Shown here: in pieces, positions 27,179 through 34,609 of the stretch | Layout: the number at the start of each line of letters is the position of its first letter | How positions within the stretch are numbered: the stretch's first letter is position 1 | Source of the DNA: an uncultured Bacilli bacterium | GTDB taxonomy: Bacteria > Bacillota_I > Bacilli_A > RF39 > UBA660 | DNA length: 64,000 nt | Reading direction: 5' to 3' | Assembly (NCBI GenBank): GCA_934149325.1 | Contig: CAKPEJ010000003.1 | Span: forward strand, 17,168-81,167 | The notes under the pieces: generated by a model | Told to the model about the DNA's origin: nothing | The model's input: the letters and a program-made list of their open reading frames with translations, nothing else | Databases searched by the model: none | Made by a program: the position numbers and the translations under genes

Positions 27179-27262
27179 CTACTTCAATACTATGAAGAGT
27201 AAAGCTATTAATAAGATGATAACAGTGAGTAAGATAGAAATTAAAAAATCTTTCTTAGACAT
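27179..27262 (-). CDS. Unit-2 putative type I toxin peptide (27 aa)
   Basis: The peptide starts MSKKDFLIS and continues with a helix of Leu, Ile and Val to a final lysine. GAGGAGGT lies 8 bases before the ATG, and the complementary ACCTC sits upstream in the leader (plus-strand GAGGT at 27294-27298), which would hide the ribosome binding site. The mRNA should start near 27323 and run toward the convergent small RNA. Confidence 0.72.
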   Translation of the reverse strand: MSKKDFLISILLTVIILLIALLFIVLK

Positions 27263-27440
27263 ATATCAATAACCTCCTCTCTATAAAGAGTAAGAGGTAG
27301 ACACTCAACAATTAAATGTTCCTGTAAATATTATAGCAAACAAATGTTTAGTGTGCAATTAGTTTAATAAAAATTCATAAATAAAAATGATGTGATTTAT
27401 AAAAATTGCAAAGAAATAAAAAATATGTTATTATGTATGT

Positions 27441-27553
27441 GGCAAGAAACCTTGCATAAAATAAAAAAGGGAACATTCAATTTGCTAAGTTGAATGTCTA
27501 CCAAAATGTTTTTTGAAGGCACTTATCTTTGCAAGAGATGAGTGCCATTTTTA
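27441..27553 (+). ncRNA. Unit-3 putative antitoxin RNA
   Basis: This is the same as unit two, shifted by 388 bp. It differs by a few bases at the 5' hairpin: the stem GCAAG/CTTGC is kept and its loop is AAAC instead of AAAT. Confidence 0.65.
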
Positions 27554-27566
27554 TTTATAGGTAATA

Positions 27567-27650
27567 CTACTTCAATACTATGAAGAGTAAAGCTATTAAT
27601 AAGATGATAACAGTGAGTAAGATAGAAATTAAAAAATCTTTCTTAGACAT
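27567..27650 (-). CDS. Unit-3 putative type I toxin peptide (27 aa)
   Basis: The peptide and leader are identical to those of unit two, including the SD and anti-SD. The promoter is at 27718-27746 on the minus strand with a consensus TATAAT. Confidence 0.72.
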   Translation of the reverse strand: MSKKDFLISILLTVIILLIALLFIVLK

Positions 27651-27828
27651 ATATCAATAACCTCCTCTCTATAAAGAGTAAGAGGTAGACACTCAACAAT
27701 TAAATGTTCCTGTAAATATTATAGCAAACAAATGTTTAGTGTGCAATTAGTTTAATAAAAATTCATAAATAAAAATGATGTGATTTATAAAAATTGCAAA
27801 GAAATAAAAAATATGTTATTATGTATGT

Positions 27829-27933
27829 GGCAAGAAACCTTGCATAAAATAAAAAAGGGAACATTCAATTTTGCAAGTGAATGTCGTCTCATAAGTTGGG
27901 AGACACTCTACATATGCAGAGTGTTTATTTTTT
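27829..27933 (+). ncRNA. Unit-4 orphan antitoxin-like RNA
   Basis: The promoter (27794-27822) and terminator (ACACTCT 27903-27909 with AGAGTGT 27918-27924, then T residues) are kept, but no peptide gene or minus-strand promoter follows. Its 3' half resembles unit one more than units two and three, so it may act on the unit-one toxin. Confidence 0.6.
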
Positions 27934-27992
27934 TATTTATAGACGATACTGTTTTTTATATAATTATAACGTGATATAAGGGAGGTTTTAAA

Positions 27993-28580
27993 ATGTTAGA
28001 TACAGAATTACAACAATTAAGAGATAAATATAATTCATTAATAGAAGAAAAAGAAAGATTGATTGATTTATCTAATAAAATAAAAGAACTAAAAAAGTTA
28101 CCTGTTATACAGGAATATTTAGAATCTACAAAAGAGTATAAACAAATTAGGTCTAAAGATTATACGAATGATGGATTAGAAAATCAACCTAATTCATATT
28201 TTGTAAGAAATGCTTTTAGCCATTTAGATATTACTCCTAGAAATGACTATTTTGTTTATATGGGAACTTATAGACATACAACTGAAGTTGATATTGAACA
28301 TGGAGCAAATGATATTGAAGTAAGTCGAAATGACAAAAGCGCTGATTATGTTATTTATTATAATTTGGAAGCTAGAACTCATAGTATTGATTCAAGTGTT
28401 ATTATTCCTTATTCTGAAGCTGATAAATTTGAGTCAACTCATAAAATTATATTTCCAAAAAATACATTATTTAAAGAAAAGTATTTTTATGATTTACAAG
28501 ACGAATACTATGAAACAGCAATCTTAGAATCTCAAGAAGAAGCTATTAATAAAATTAATAAATTAGTAAGAAAAGAATAG
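27993..28580 (+). CDS. Unknown 195-residue protein
   Basis: I do not recognise a family. Residues 1-45 form a likely coiled coil (LRDKYNSLIEEKERLIDLSN) and the rest is a mixed alpha/beta soluble domain with many aromatic and charged residues (DYFVYMGTYRHTTEVD). There is no signal peptide or membrane helix. GGGAGG precedes the start and a TATAAT lies near 27958. It follows directly after the orphan fourth unit of the small-RNA array and ends in its own terminator, so it is a single-gene unit. Confidence 0.7.
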   Translation: MLDTELQQLRDKYNSLIEEKERLIDLSNKIKELKKLPVIQEYLESTKEYKQIRSKDYTNDGLENQPNSYFVRNAFSHLDITPRNDYFVYMGTYRHTTEVDIEHGANDIEVSRNDKSADYVIYYNLEARTHSIDSSVIIPYSEADKFESTHKIIFPKNTLFKEKYFYDLQDEYYETAILESQEEAINKINKLVRKE

Positions 28581-28598
28581 ATTTATTCTTTTTTTTGT
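28572..28598 (+). terminator. Terminator of the 27993 gene
   Basis: AAAGAATA (28572-28579) pairs with TATTCTTT (28584-28591), then T residues. Confidence 0.75.
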
Positions 28599-28652
28599 AA
28601 ATGAATTAATTATTTTAAATGGACTGAATAATATTAAATATATTAAAAAAAA

Positions 28653-28680
28653 TTTATAATATAAAAAAGTTTGATATAAT
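28653..28680 (+). promoter_or_regulatory. Promoter of glmS
   Basis: TATAAT (28675-28680) is preceded by TGA, with a weak TTTATA at 28653-28658. It lies 40 bases upstream of the ribozyme. Confidence 0.55.
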
Positions 28681-28717
28681 TATTATAGTTATTATCATAA
28701 GGAGGTATTGATAATAA

Positions 28718-28815
28718 TGAGCGCCAGACCATTTAATTGGTGACGAGGTTGATAGATAATCGAAAATTCGGCGGATTCTATCACGGGTAAGTACTCGTTA
28801 GATATATAACAAAAA
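28718..28815 (+). ncRNA. glmS ribozyme (glucosamine-6-phosphate sensing)
   Basis: This self-cleaving riboswitch lies in the glmS leader. The cleavage site precedes GCGCC at 28721. Conserved elements are GCGCCAGACC, the P2-type hairpin ACCA/TGGT, GACGAGG, the P3 stem TGATAGA/TCTATCA, and the highly conserved ATCGAAAATTCGGCGGA loop region. Glucosamine-6-phosphate acts as cofactor for cleavage, which destabilises glmS mRNA. The 3' peripheral helices appear short. An ATG with an AAGGAGG site overlaps the cleavage site. Confidence 0.93.
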
Positions 28816-28873
28816 ATAAAATCAAAATTATAACAAAGTATATATCAAACAAAAAAAGAAAGAGGTATAAATT

Positions 28874-30691
28874 ATGTGTGGAATTGTTGGATACATAGGA
28901 AAGAATGAAAAGGGAAAAGATGTAGTTATAAAAGGTCTTGAAAGATTAGAGTACAGAGGTTATGATTCGGCAGGTATTGCGTTTGAAAAAAATAACGAAG
29001 TAATCGTTCAAAAAGAAAAAGGAAAAATTGAAAACTTAAAAAAGAAGATAGATTTTAATGATAAAACTAATGTAGCTATTGGACATACAAGATGGGCAAC
29101 TCATGGTGAAGCTAATAAAAAGAATTCTCATCCTCATAAATTTGGTAAAATAACCATTGTTCATAATGGAATAATAGAAAATTATATAGAGCTTAAAGAA
29201 AAACTAAAGGAATATGGGTATGAATTAAAATCAGATACTGATACTGAAGTTGCAGCAGCACTTTTAAATCATTTATATAAAATTACTGGAAATATATATG
29301 CATCTATTACTTTATTTAAAGAATATGTTAAAGGTTCATATGCAATAGGAGTACTTTGTGATGATGATTTAAGTAAACTATATGCAATTAAAAAAAATAG
29401 TCCGTTAATAATAGGTGTAGGAGTGGGTGAAAATCATATAGCATCAGATGTACCAGCTATTTTAGATTTTACTAATAAGTATATAATTTTAGAAGATGGT
29501 GAATTTGCTATAATTGAATCAGACAGAATAAAAGTATATGATAAAGAAAATGTTCTTACTACTAAAAATGTTAAAGAATTTGACGGAGTAAGTAATGATA
29601 TAGAAAAAAATGGTTATGAAAAGTATATGGAGAAAGAAATTCACGAACAACCAGAAGTATTTAAAAAGATGATGACTGAATATATAGACAGAGAAGAAAA
29701 TGATATTAAAAATGGTCTTATAGATTTATCAAAATATAAAAATATTACAATTGTTGCATGTGGAAGTGCAATGCATGCAGGTTTAGTTGGAAAAAATTTA
29801 ATAGAAAAATATGGTGATATACCAGTAAATGTTGAAATTGCGAGTGAATTTAGATATAAAAAATTATTTATAGATAAAGATACATTAGTTATTGCAGTAT
29901 CACAATCAGGTGAAACAGCTGATACATTAGAAGCTGTTAAAATAGCAAACGAAAAAGGTTGTGATACTTTAGGAATTGTTAATGTTAAAGAAAGTTCAAT
30001 TGCTAGGGAAACATCAAAGGTATTATATACAAAAGCAGGAATAGAGGTAGCAGTTGCAACAACAAAAGCATACTCTGCTCAGGTTACATTGCTTTCATTT
30101 TTAGCATATAGCCTTGCAAAGAAAAGTAATGATAAAGAGGTATTGAATCAAATTAATACATTTTTAAGTGATTTAAATAAATTACCGGTTCAAATGAGAG
30201 AAATACTAAATAATAAGGAAGAGTATAAAGAATTAGCAAATTCTATTTATAATAATGAAAATATATTTTTTGTAGGTCGCGGTATAGATGAAGCATTATG
30301 TATGGAAGGTTCTTTAAAATTAAAGGAAATATCATATATTCATAGTGAAGCTTATCCTGCTGGAGAATTAAAACATGGTACAATTTCTCTAATAGATAAA
30401 GATACTCCAGTTGTAGGAATAGTAACTGATGAAAAAATTGCTGATAAAACAATTAGTAATTTAAAGGAAGTAAAATCAAGAGGAGCAAATGTAATTTATT
30501 TAACTACAGAAAATTTAAATAAAAATGGAGATTTTTATGATAAAAAGATAATAATTCCAGATACCAATTCTTTACTTCAACCACTTTTAACTATATTACC
30601 ACTTCAACTTGTAGCTTATTACGTCGCTAAAAATAGAAATTGTGATATAGATAAACCTAAAAATCTTGCAAAATCAGTAACTGTTGAATAA
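28874..30691 (+). CDS. glmS: Glutamine-fructose-6-phosphate aminotransferase
   Basis: GlmS makes glucosamine-6-phosphate from fructose-6-phosphate and glutamine, the entry to cell-wall amino sugars. The N-terminal glutaminase begins MCGIVGYIG (Cys2 nucleophile after Met removal) and has RLEYRGYDSAGIA, HTRWATHG and HNGIIEN. Two SIS domains follow (ACGSAMHAG, SQSGETADTLEA, EVAVATTKAYSAQ), ending in DKPKNLAKSVTVE. At 605 residues it is complete. It is controlled by the ribozyme just upstream. Confidence 0.98.
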   Translation: MCGIVGYIGKNEKGKDVVIKGLERLEYRGYDSAGIAFEKNNEVIVQKEKGKIENLKKKIDFNDKTNVAIGHTRWATHGEANKKNSHPHKFGKITIVHNGIIENYIELKEKLKEYGYELKSDTDTEVAAALLNHLYKITGNIYASITLFKEYVKGSYAIGVLCDDDLSKLYAIKKNSPLIIGVGVGENHIASDVPAILDFTNKYIILEDGEFAIIESDRIKVYDKENVLTTKNVKEFDGVSNDIEKNGYEKYMEKEIHEQPEVFKKMMTEYIDREENDIKNGLIDLSKYKNITIVACGSAMHAGLVGKNLIEKYGDIPVNVEIASEFRYKKLFIDKDTLVIAVSQSGETADTLEAVKIANEKGCDTLGIVNVKESSIARETSKVLYTKAGIEVAVATTKAYSAQVTLLSFLAYSLAKKSNDKEVLNQINTFLSDLNKLPVQMREILNNKEEYKELANSIYNNENIFFVGRGIDEALCMEGSLKLKEISYIHSEAYPAGELKHGTISLIDKDTPVVGIVTDEKIADKTISNLKEVKSRGANVIYLTTENLNKNGDFYDKKIIIPDTNSLLQPLLTILPLQLVAYYVAKNRNCDIDKPKNLAKSVTVE

Positions 30692-30722
30692 AAATATGTA
30701 AATAATCTACATATTTTTTTCT
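30692..30722 (+). terminator. Terminator of glmS
   Basis: AAATATGTA (30692-30700) pairs with TACATATTT (30708-30716), followed by T residues. Confidence 0.8.
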
Positions 30723-30754
30723 TTATGGTATAATAATTATAGGAGTTGAAGTTA

Positions 30755-31969
30755 ATGAATAAAGTTGCAATTGTAGGTGCAGGAGCATCAGGTTTAGTAG
30801 CGGCAATATATGCTAAAAATAGTAATAATGATGTATATATTTTAGAAAAAAACGAAGAGTGTGGTAAAAAAATATTAGTAACAGGAAATGGGAGATGTAA
30901 TTATTTTAATGATGATCAAGATTTAAAGCATTATTATTCTAAAATAAATCTAGATGGTTTAATAAATAAGAAGAATTTAGATGAAGTAGAAAAATTTTTC
31001 CTATCAATTGGTATTGTTCCTAAAATAAAAAATGGCTATTACTATCCATATTCAAACCAAGCAAGTTCTATTAAAAAGGCTTTAGAAAATGAGGTTAAAA
31101 GATTAAATATAAAAATTATTAATAATTTTGAAGCTATTAATATTAAAAAAATAAATAATGAATTTTTGATTTATTCAAATAATGAAGTTTTAAAGTTTGA
31201 TAAAGTAATTTTATCTACTGGATCAAAAGCATATCCTAAAACAGGTTCAGTAGGTGATGGATACATCTTTGCTAAAAATTTTGGTCATAATATAATAGAT
31301 GTTTTACCATCATTAACTCAATTAAGAAGTAATAAAAAATATTTTAAGAAATTAAGTGGAATTAGATGTGATGCTAATTTAAAATTATATGAGAATGGAA
31401 ATTTTATTAAAGAAGAAGATGGAGAACTTCAATTAACTAATTATGGTATAAGTGGAATATGTACATTTAATTTAAGTGGTTTTGTATCAAGAGGATTATC
31501 AGAAGGAAAAAAAGAGGAAATAATTATTAATTTTATTCCTATGTTAAAGGCAGAAAATATTTCTGATGTAATAGATTATTTAGATAATAGAAATAAAATA
31601 CTAAAAAATAGAAAATTGGATGATCTTTTTATAGGTTTGTTAAATGATAAACTTATTTATTGCTTATTAGAAATATCAGATATTGATAAAAATAAATATT
31701 TTAATGATTTAAGTGATTATGAAAAAAGAAAATTATCAGAAAATTTATGTTTTTTCAAAGTTAATATTGATGAAACTAATTCTTTTGATAGTGCACAAGT
31801 TTGTACAGGTGGGATAGATTTAAAAGAGGTAAATTTAAATAGTATGGAATCTAAAATAGTAAGTGGTTTATATTTTTCAGGTGAAATACTTGATGTAGAT
31901 GGTGAATGTGGTGGATATAATCTTACATTTGCTTGGGTAACGGGCATGGTTGCTGGTAAAAATGTGTAG
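30755..31969 (+). CDS. HI0933/YhiN-family flavoprotein
   Basis: This is a FAD-binding oxidoreductase of about 404 residues. The dinucleotide motif VAIVGAGASGLVAAIYA is at the N terminus, and KKILVTGNGRCNYFN is the family signature. The C-terminal VCTGGIDLKEVN and YFSGEILDVDGECGGYNL are also typical of HI0933-like proteins. The substrate is unknown. The ATG at 30755 follows AGGAG; a TTG at 30746 is less likely because it overlaps that site. A second FAD protein follows nine bases later, forming an operon. Confidence 0.9.
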   Translation: MNKVAIVGAGASGLVAAIYAKNSNNDVYILEKNEECGKKILVTGNGRCNYFNDDQDLKHYYSKINLDGLINKKNLDEVEKFFLSIGIVPKIKNGYYYPYSNQASSIKKALENEVKRLNIKIINNFEAINIKKINNEFLIYSNNEVLKFDKVILSTGSKAYPKTGSVGDGYIFAKNFGHNIIDVLPSLTQLRSNKKYFKKLSGIRCDANLKLYENGNFIKEEDGELQLTNYGISGICTFNLSGFVSRGLSEGKKEEIIINFIPMLKAENISDVIDYLDNRNKILKNRKLDDLFIGLLNDKLIYCLLEISDIDKNKYFNDLSDYEKRKLSENLCFFKVNIDETNSFDSAQVCTGGIDLKEVNLNSMESKIVSGLYFSGEILDVDGECGGYNLTFAWVTGMVAGKNV

Positions 31970-31977
31970 GTGAAGTT

Positions 31978-33552
31978 ATGGTTAGAATAAGAGAATTAAA
32001 TATATCTATAGATGATGATTCTATGGATAAAATAAAAGAAAAAATAATAAAAAAATATAAATTAAATAAAGATGATATAAAAAATATAAAAATTGTAAAG
32101 AAATCTATTGATGCTAGAAGAAAAAATAACGTTCATTATGTTTATGAACTTGATATATCTTTAGAAAATGAAGATAAAATATTAAAATATGGTAATGCAA
32201 TTTTATCACCAAATGAAGATTTTGTTTTTAATATAACAGGAAAAGAAAAAATGAAGAATAGAATTATAATAGTTGGTTCTGGTCCTGCAGGGTTATTTTG
32301 TGCATATATTCTTGCAGAAAATGGATATAAACCTCTTGTTATAGAAAGGGGAGAAAAAGTAGAAGACAGAGTTAAAACTGTTAATAAGTTTTTTTCATCT
32401 GGTATTCTTTCATTTTCTTCCAATGTTCAATTTGGTGAAGGTGGAGCAGGTACTTTTTCTGATGGTAAATTAAATACATTAGTAAAAGATAAAGAGTTTA
32501 TTGGAAAAAAAGTATTTGAAATTTTTGTAAAAAATGGTGCGCCTAGTGAAATAATGTATGAAAATAATCCACATATTGGAACTGATATATTAGTTGATGT
32601 AGTAAAAAATATAAGAAATGATATTATAAGTATGGGTGGTGAATTTTCATATAATTCATGTTTAACTGATTTAATTATAGAAGACAATAAATTAAAACAA
32701 ATAGTGATAAATAATTCTGATATTATAGAGTGTGATAATTTAATTTTGGCAATAGGTCATAGTGCAAGAGATACATTTAAAATGCTTTATGAAAAAGGAA
32801 TAAGTATGAGTCCAAAAAGTTTTGCGGTTGGTATTAGAATTCAACATCCACAAGAATTTATTAATAAAAACCAATATGGAGAATTCTATAAAAAATTACC
32901 TCCAGCCAATTATAAATTAACATATAAATCAAAAAGTGGGAGAGGTGTATATTCTTTTTGCATGTGTCCTGGTGGATATGTTGTAAATTCTTCGTCAGAA
33001 GAAGGAAGATTAGTTATTAATGGTATGAGTAATTACAAAAGAGATAGTATAAATGCAAATAGTGCATTAGTAGTAACGGTTAGTGAAACTGATTTTGGTT
33101 TTCATCCATTAGATGGTTTAAAATTTCAGCAAACTCTTGAAGAAGCAGCTTTTAAATGTGGAAAAGGTAAAATACCTACACAATTACTTTCTGACTTTTA
33201 TGAAAATAAAATAAGTGATAAGATAAAAAGCGTTAATCCTGTATTTAAAGGAGATTATAATTTTTCAAATATAAATGATATATTACCAAAATATATTTGT
33301 AATGATTTAAAAGAAGCAATAAAATATTTTGATACAAAAATAAAAGGTTATAATATGAATGATGCAATTATTTCTGCTGTAGAAAGTAGAACATCATCTC
33401 CTATTAGAATAAAAAGAGATGAATTATATATGTCTAATATAAAAGGAATATATCCAATAGGTGAAGGTGCTGGATATTCAGGTGGTATTACAACATCTTC
33501 AATGGATGGGGTAAGAATGGCTAAATGTATCGCAAAAATATATAGGTGCTAA
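31978..33552 (+). CDS. FAD-dependent dehydrogenase-like protein (COG2509 type)
   Basis: This 524-residue flavoprotein has an N-terminal domain of about 85 residues, then IIIVGSGPAGLFCAYILAENG (FAD site near residue 97), VQFGEGGAGTFSDGKLNT, and a C-terminal IYPIGEGAGYSGGITTSSMDG. These match the conserved uncharacterised FAD proteins of COG2509 found in most Firmicutes. Its biochemical role is not established. It is co-transcribed with the flavoprotein before it. Confidence 0.9.
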   Translation: MVRIRELNISIDDDSMDKIKEKIIKKYKLNKDDIKNIKIVKKSIDARRKNNVHYVYELDISLENEDKILKYGNAILSPNEDFVFNITGKEKMKNRIIIVGSGPAGLFCAYILAENGYKPLVIERGEKVEDRVKTVNKFFSSGILSFSSNVQFGEGGAGTFSDGKLNTLVKDKEFIGKKVFEIFVKNGAPSEIMYENNPHIGTDILVDVVKNIRNDIISMGGEFSYNSCLTDLIIEDNKLKQIVINNSDIIECDNLILAIGHSARDTFKMLYEKGISMSPKSFAVGIRIQHPQEFINKNQYGEFYKKLPPANYKLTYKSKSGRGVYSFCMCPGGYVVNSSSEEGRLVINGMSNYKRDSINANSALVVTVSETDFGFHPLDGLKFQQTLEEAAFKCGKGKIPTQLLSDFYENKISDKIKSVNPVFKGDYNFSNINDILPKYICNDLKEAIKYFDTKIKGYNMNDAIISAVESRTSSPIRIKRDELYMSNIKGIYPIGEGAGYSGGITTSSMDGVRMAKCIAKIYRC

Positions 33553-33553
33553 T

Positions 33554-33820
33554 ATGAATCAAGATAAAATTAATAAAATATTTGATAATGTTCAAAGTAT
33601 AGGACATTTAATAATCAATTTTGTATTTGCTTTATTTTTAATTATAGTAATAATACTTTCAAAAAATATTTTGTTTTTTATATTATTATTTCCACTTGTT
33701 TTAGTAATTGTTTTTAACGTAGTTAAATTCTTTATTAGAGATAATAAAATTATAGATGTTTTATATGATATATTATTATTTATAATTTTTTTGGAAATTT
33801 TGTTATATATAATAAAATAA
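33554..33820 (+). CDS. Small three-helix membrane protein
   Basis: This is an unrecognised protein of 88 residues with three hydrophobic stretches (LIINFVFALFLIIVIILS, ILFFILLFPLVLVIVFNVV, LLFIIFLEILLYII). It begins two bases after the preceding flavoprotein and probably shares its transcript. The convergent regulator gene follows after a hairpin. Confidence 0.7.
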   Translation: MNQDKINKIFDNVQSIGHLIINFVFALFLIIVIILSKNILFFILLFPLVLVIVFNVVKFFIRDNKIIDVLYDILLFIIFLEILLYIIK

Positions 33821-33840
33821 AAAGATGAATAAATCATCTT
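33811..33840 (-). terminator. Terminator of the Crp/Fnr-type gene
   Basis: AAGATGA (33822-33828) and TCATCTT (33834-33840) form a stem. Read on the minus strand it is followed by a T-rich tract. The stem overlaps the stop codon of the regulator. Confidence 0.6.
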
Positions 33841-34466
33841 GTAAGAAGTGTAATTAAATTACCTTCTTTTTTTATAACTTTTTCTTCTTTTAATTGTTTT
33901 AATTCTCTCATCATTGCACTTCTATCTACACCTAAATAATCTGCAAGATCAGTAAGAGAAAATGGAATAGTGAATGTTTTATTTAAATTTTTAATAGCCA
34001 TATTGTTAAAAAATAGTAATATTTTTTCTCTAGTTGTTCTTTTTGATAATAACTCTAAGTGAGAATTTAATTCAGATATTTTATTTAAAATTAAATTAGG
34101 AAGCATATATATTAATTCATCATGAAATGGACATTTATTTCTGCATTTTTCATAAAAATTATTATAATCAAAAAATAAAACTTTACAATCATCTTTAGCT
34201 ATAACAAATAGTTCATTATTGTTATTTATATGATAAAAAATTTCTCCAAATAAAGAGTTTTTAGTAAATTGTTCTACTATTGTTTTATTACCATTTAAAT
34301 CATATCTTATAAGATCTGCTTTGCCATTAATTAATATACAAAGTCTTGATCTATTTACTAGGTATGTTGTTATTGTTTCATTTTTTTTAAATATTTTTAT
34401 TTGTGTTTTAATACAACTTTTTTCAAAATTATGTATAAAAGTGTCAATATTAAAATCTTTATTCAT
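33834..34466 (-). CDS. Crp/Fnr-family transcriptional regulator
   Basis: This 210-residue regulator has an N-terminal cyclic-nucleotide-like sensor domain (LCILINGKADLIRYDLNG, LFGEIF) and a C-terminal HTH (IPFSLTDLADYLGVDRSAMMRELKQLKEEKVIKKEG). Cysteines at CRNKCP and one near the N terminus could bind a redox cofactor, but the FNR four-cysteine pattern is not clear. It is divergent from nrdD, and a 16-bp palindrome in the shared gap is a likely target. This suggests control of anaerobic nucleotide reduction. The sensed signal is unknown. Confidence 0.87.
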   Translation of the reverse strand: MNKDFNIDTFIHNFEKSCIKTQIKIFKKNETITTYLVNRSRLCILINGKADLIRYDLNGNKTIVEQFTKNSLFGEIFYHINNNNELFVIAKDDCKVLFFDYNNFYEKCRNKCPFHDELIYMLPNLILNKISELNSHLELLSKRTTREKILLFFNNMAIKNLNKTFTIPFSLTDLADYLGVDRSAMMRELKQLKEEKVIKKEGNLITLLTR

Positions 34467-34535
34467 ACGCTTTCTCCTTTGTTTTAATTAAGTATAAAAC
34501 ACCTTAAAAAAATTTTCAACCAAAAAACGACAAAA

Positions 34536-34578
34536 TGTTGCATTTGCAACAGCTATTTATTCTCTTTGGGGTTATAAT
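34536..34578 (+). promoter_or_regulatory. Crp/Fnr-type operator and nrdD promoter
   Basis: The perfect palindrome TGTTGCATTTGCAACA (34536-34551) is centred at 34543.5. A TATAAT lies at 34573-34578, predicting a transcript start near 34585, so the palindrome centre falls at about -41.5. That is the classic class II activator position of Crp/Fnr proteins. No good -35 box is present, as expected for an activated promoter. Confidence 0.75.
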
Positions 34579-34609
34579 CAAATCGTAACATAGAGTAGGA
34601 GGAAGTAAA

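Larger units (their letters stand above)
26641..27950. repeat. Four-unit tandem array of putative type I toxin-antitoxin loci
   Basis: Four units share the plus-strand promoter TTGCAA-17-TATTAT at 26651, 27018, 27406 and 27794 (spacing 367, 388, 388). Units two and three are nearly identical over 388 bp. Units one to three also carry a minus-strand hydrophobic peptide gene with its own promoter; unit four has lost that part. The whole stretch between ftsW and the next gene is explained by these units. Confidence 0.85.

Noticed and set aside
26641..27950. CRISPR array or insertion sequence
   Set aside because: The repeats are 367-388 bp and contain promoters, terminators and short peptide genes. 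There are no 25-40 bp repeats with unique spacers and no transposase.
27780..27974. A 64-residue plus-strand reading frame over the fourth array unit
   Set aside because: It runs through the RNA promoter and terminator, lacks a ribosome binding site and has no coding character.
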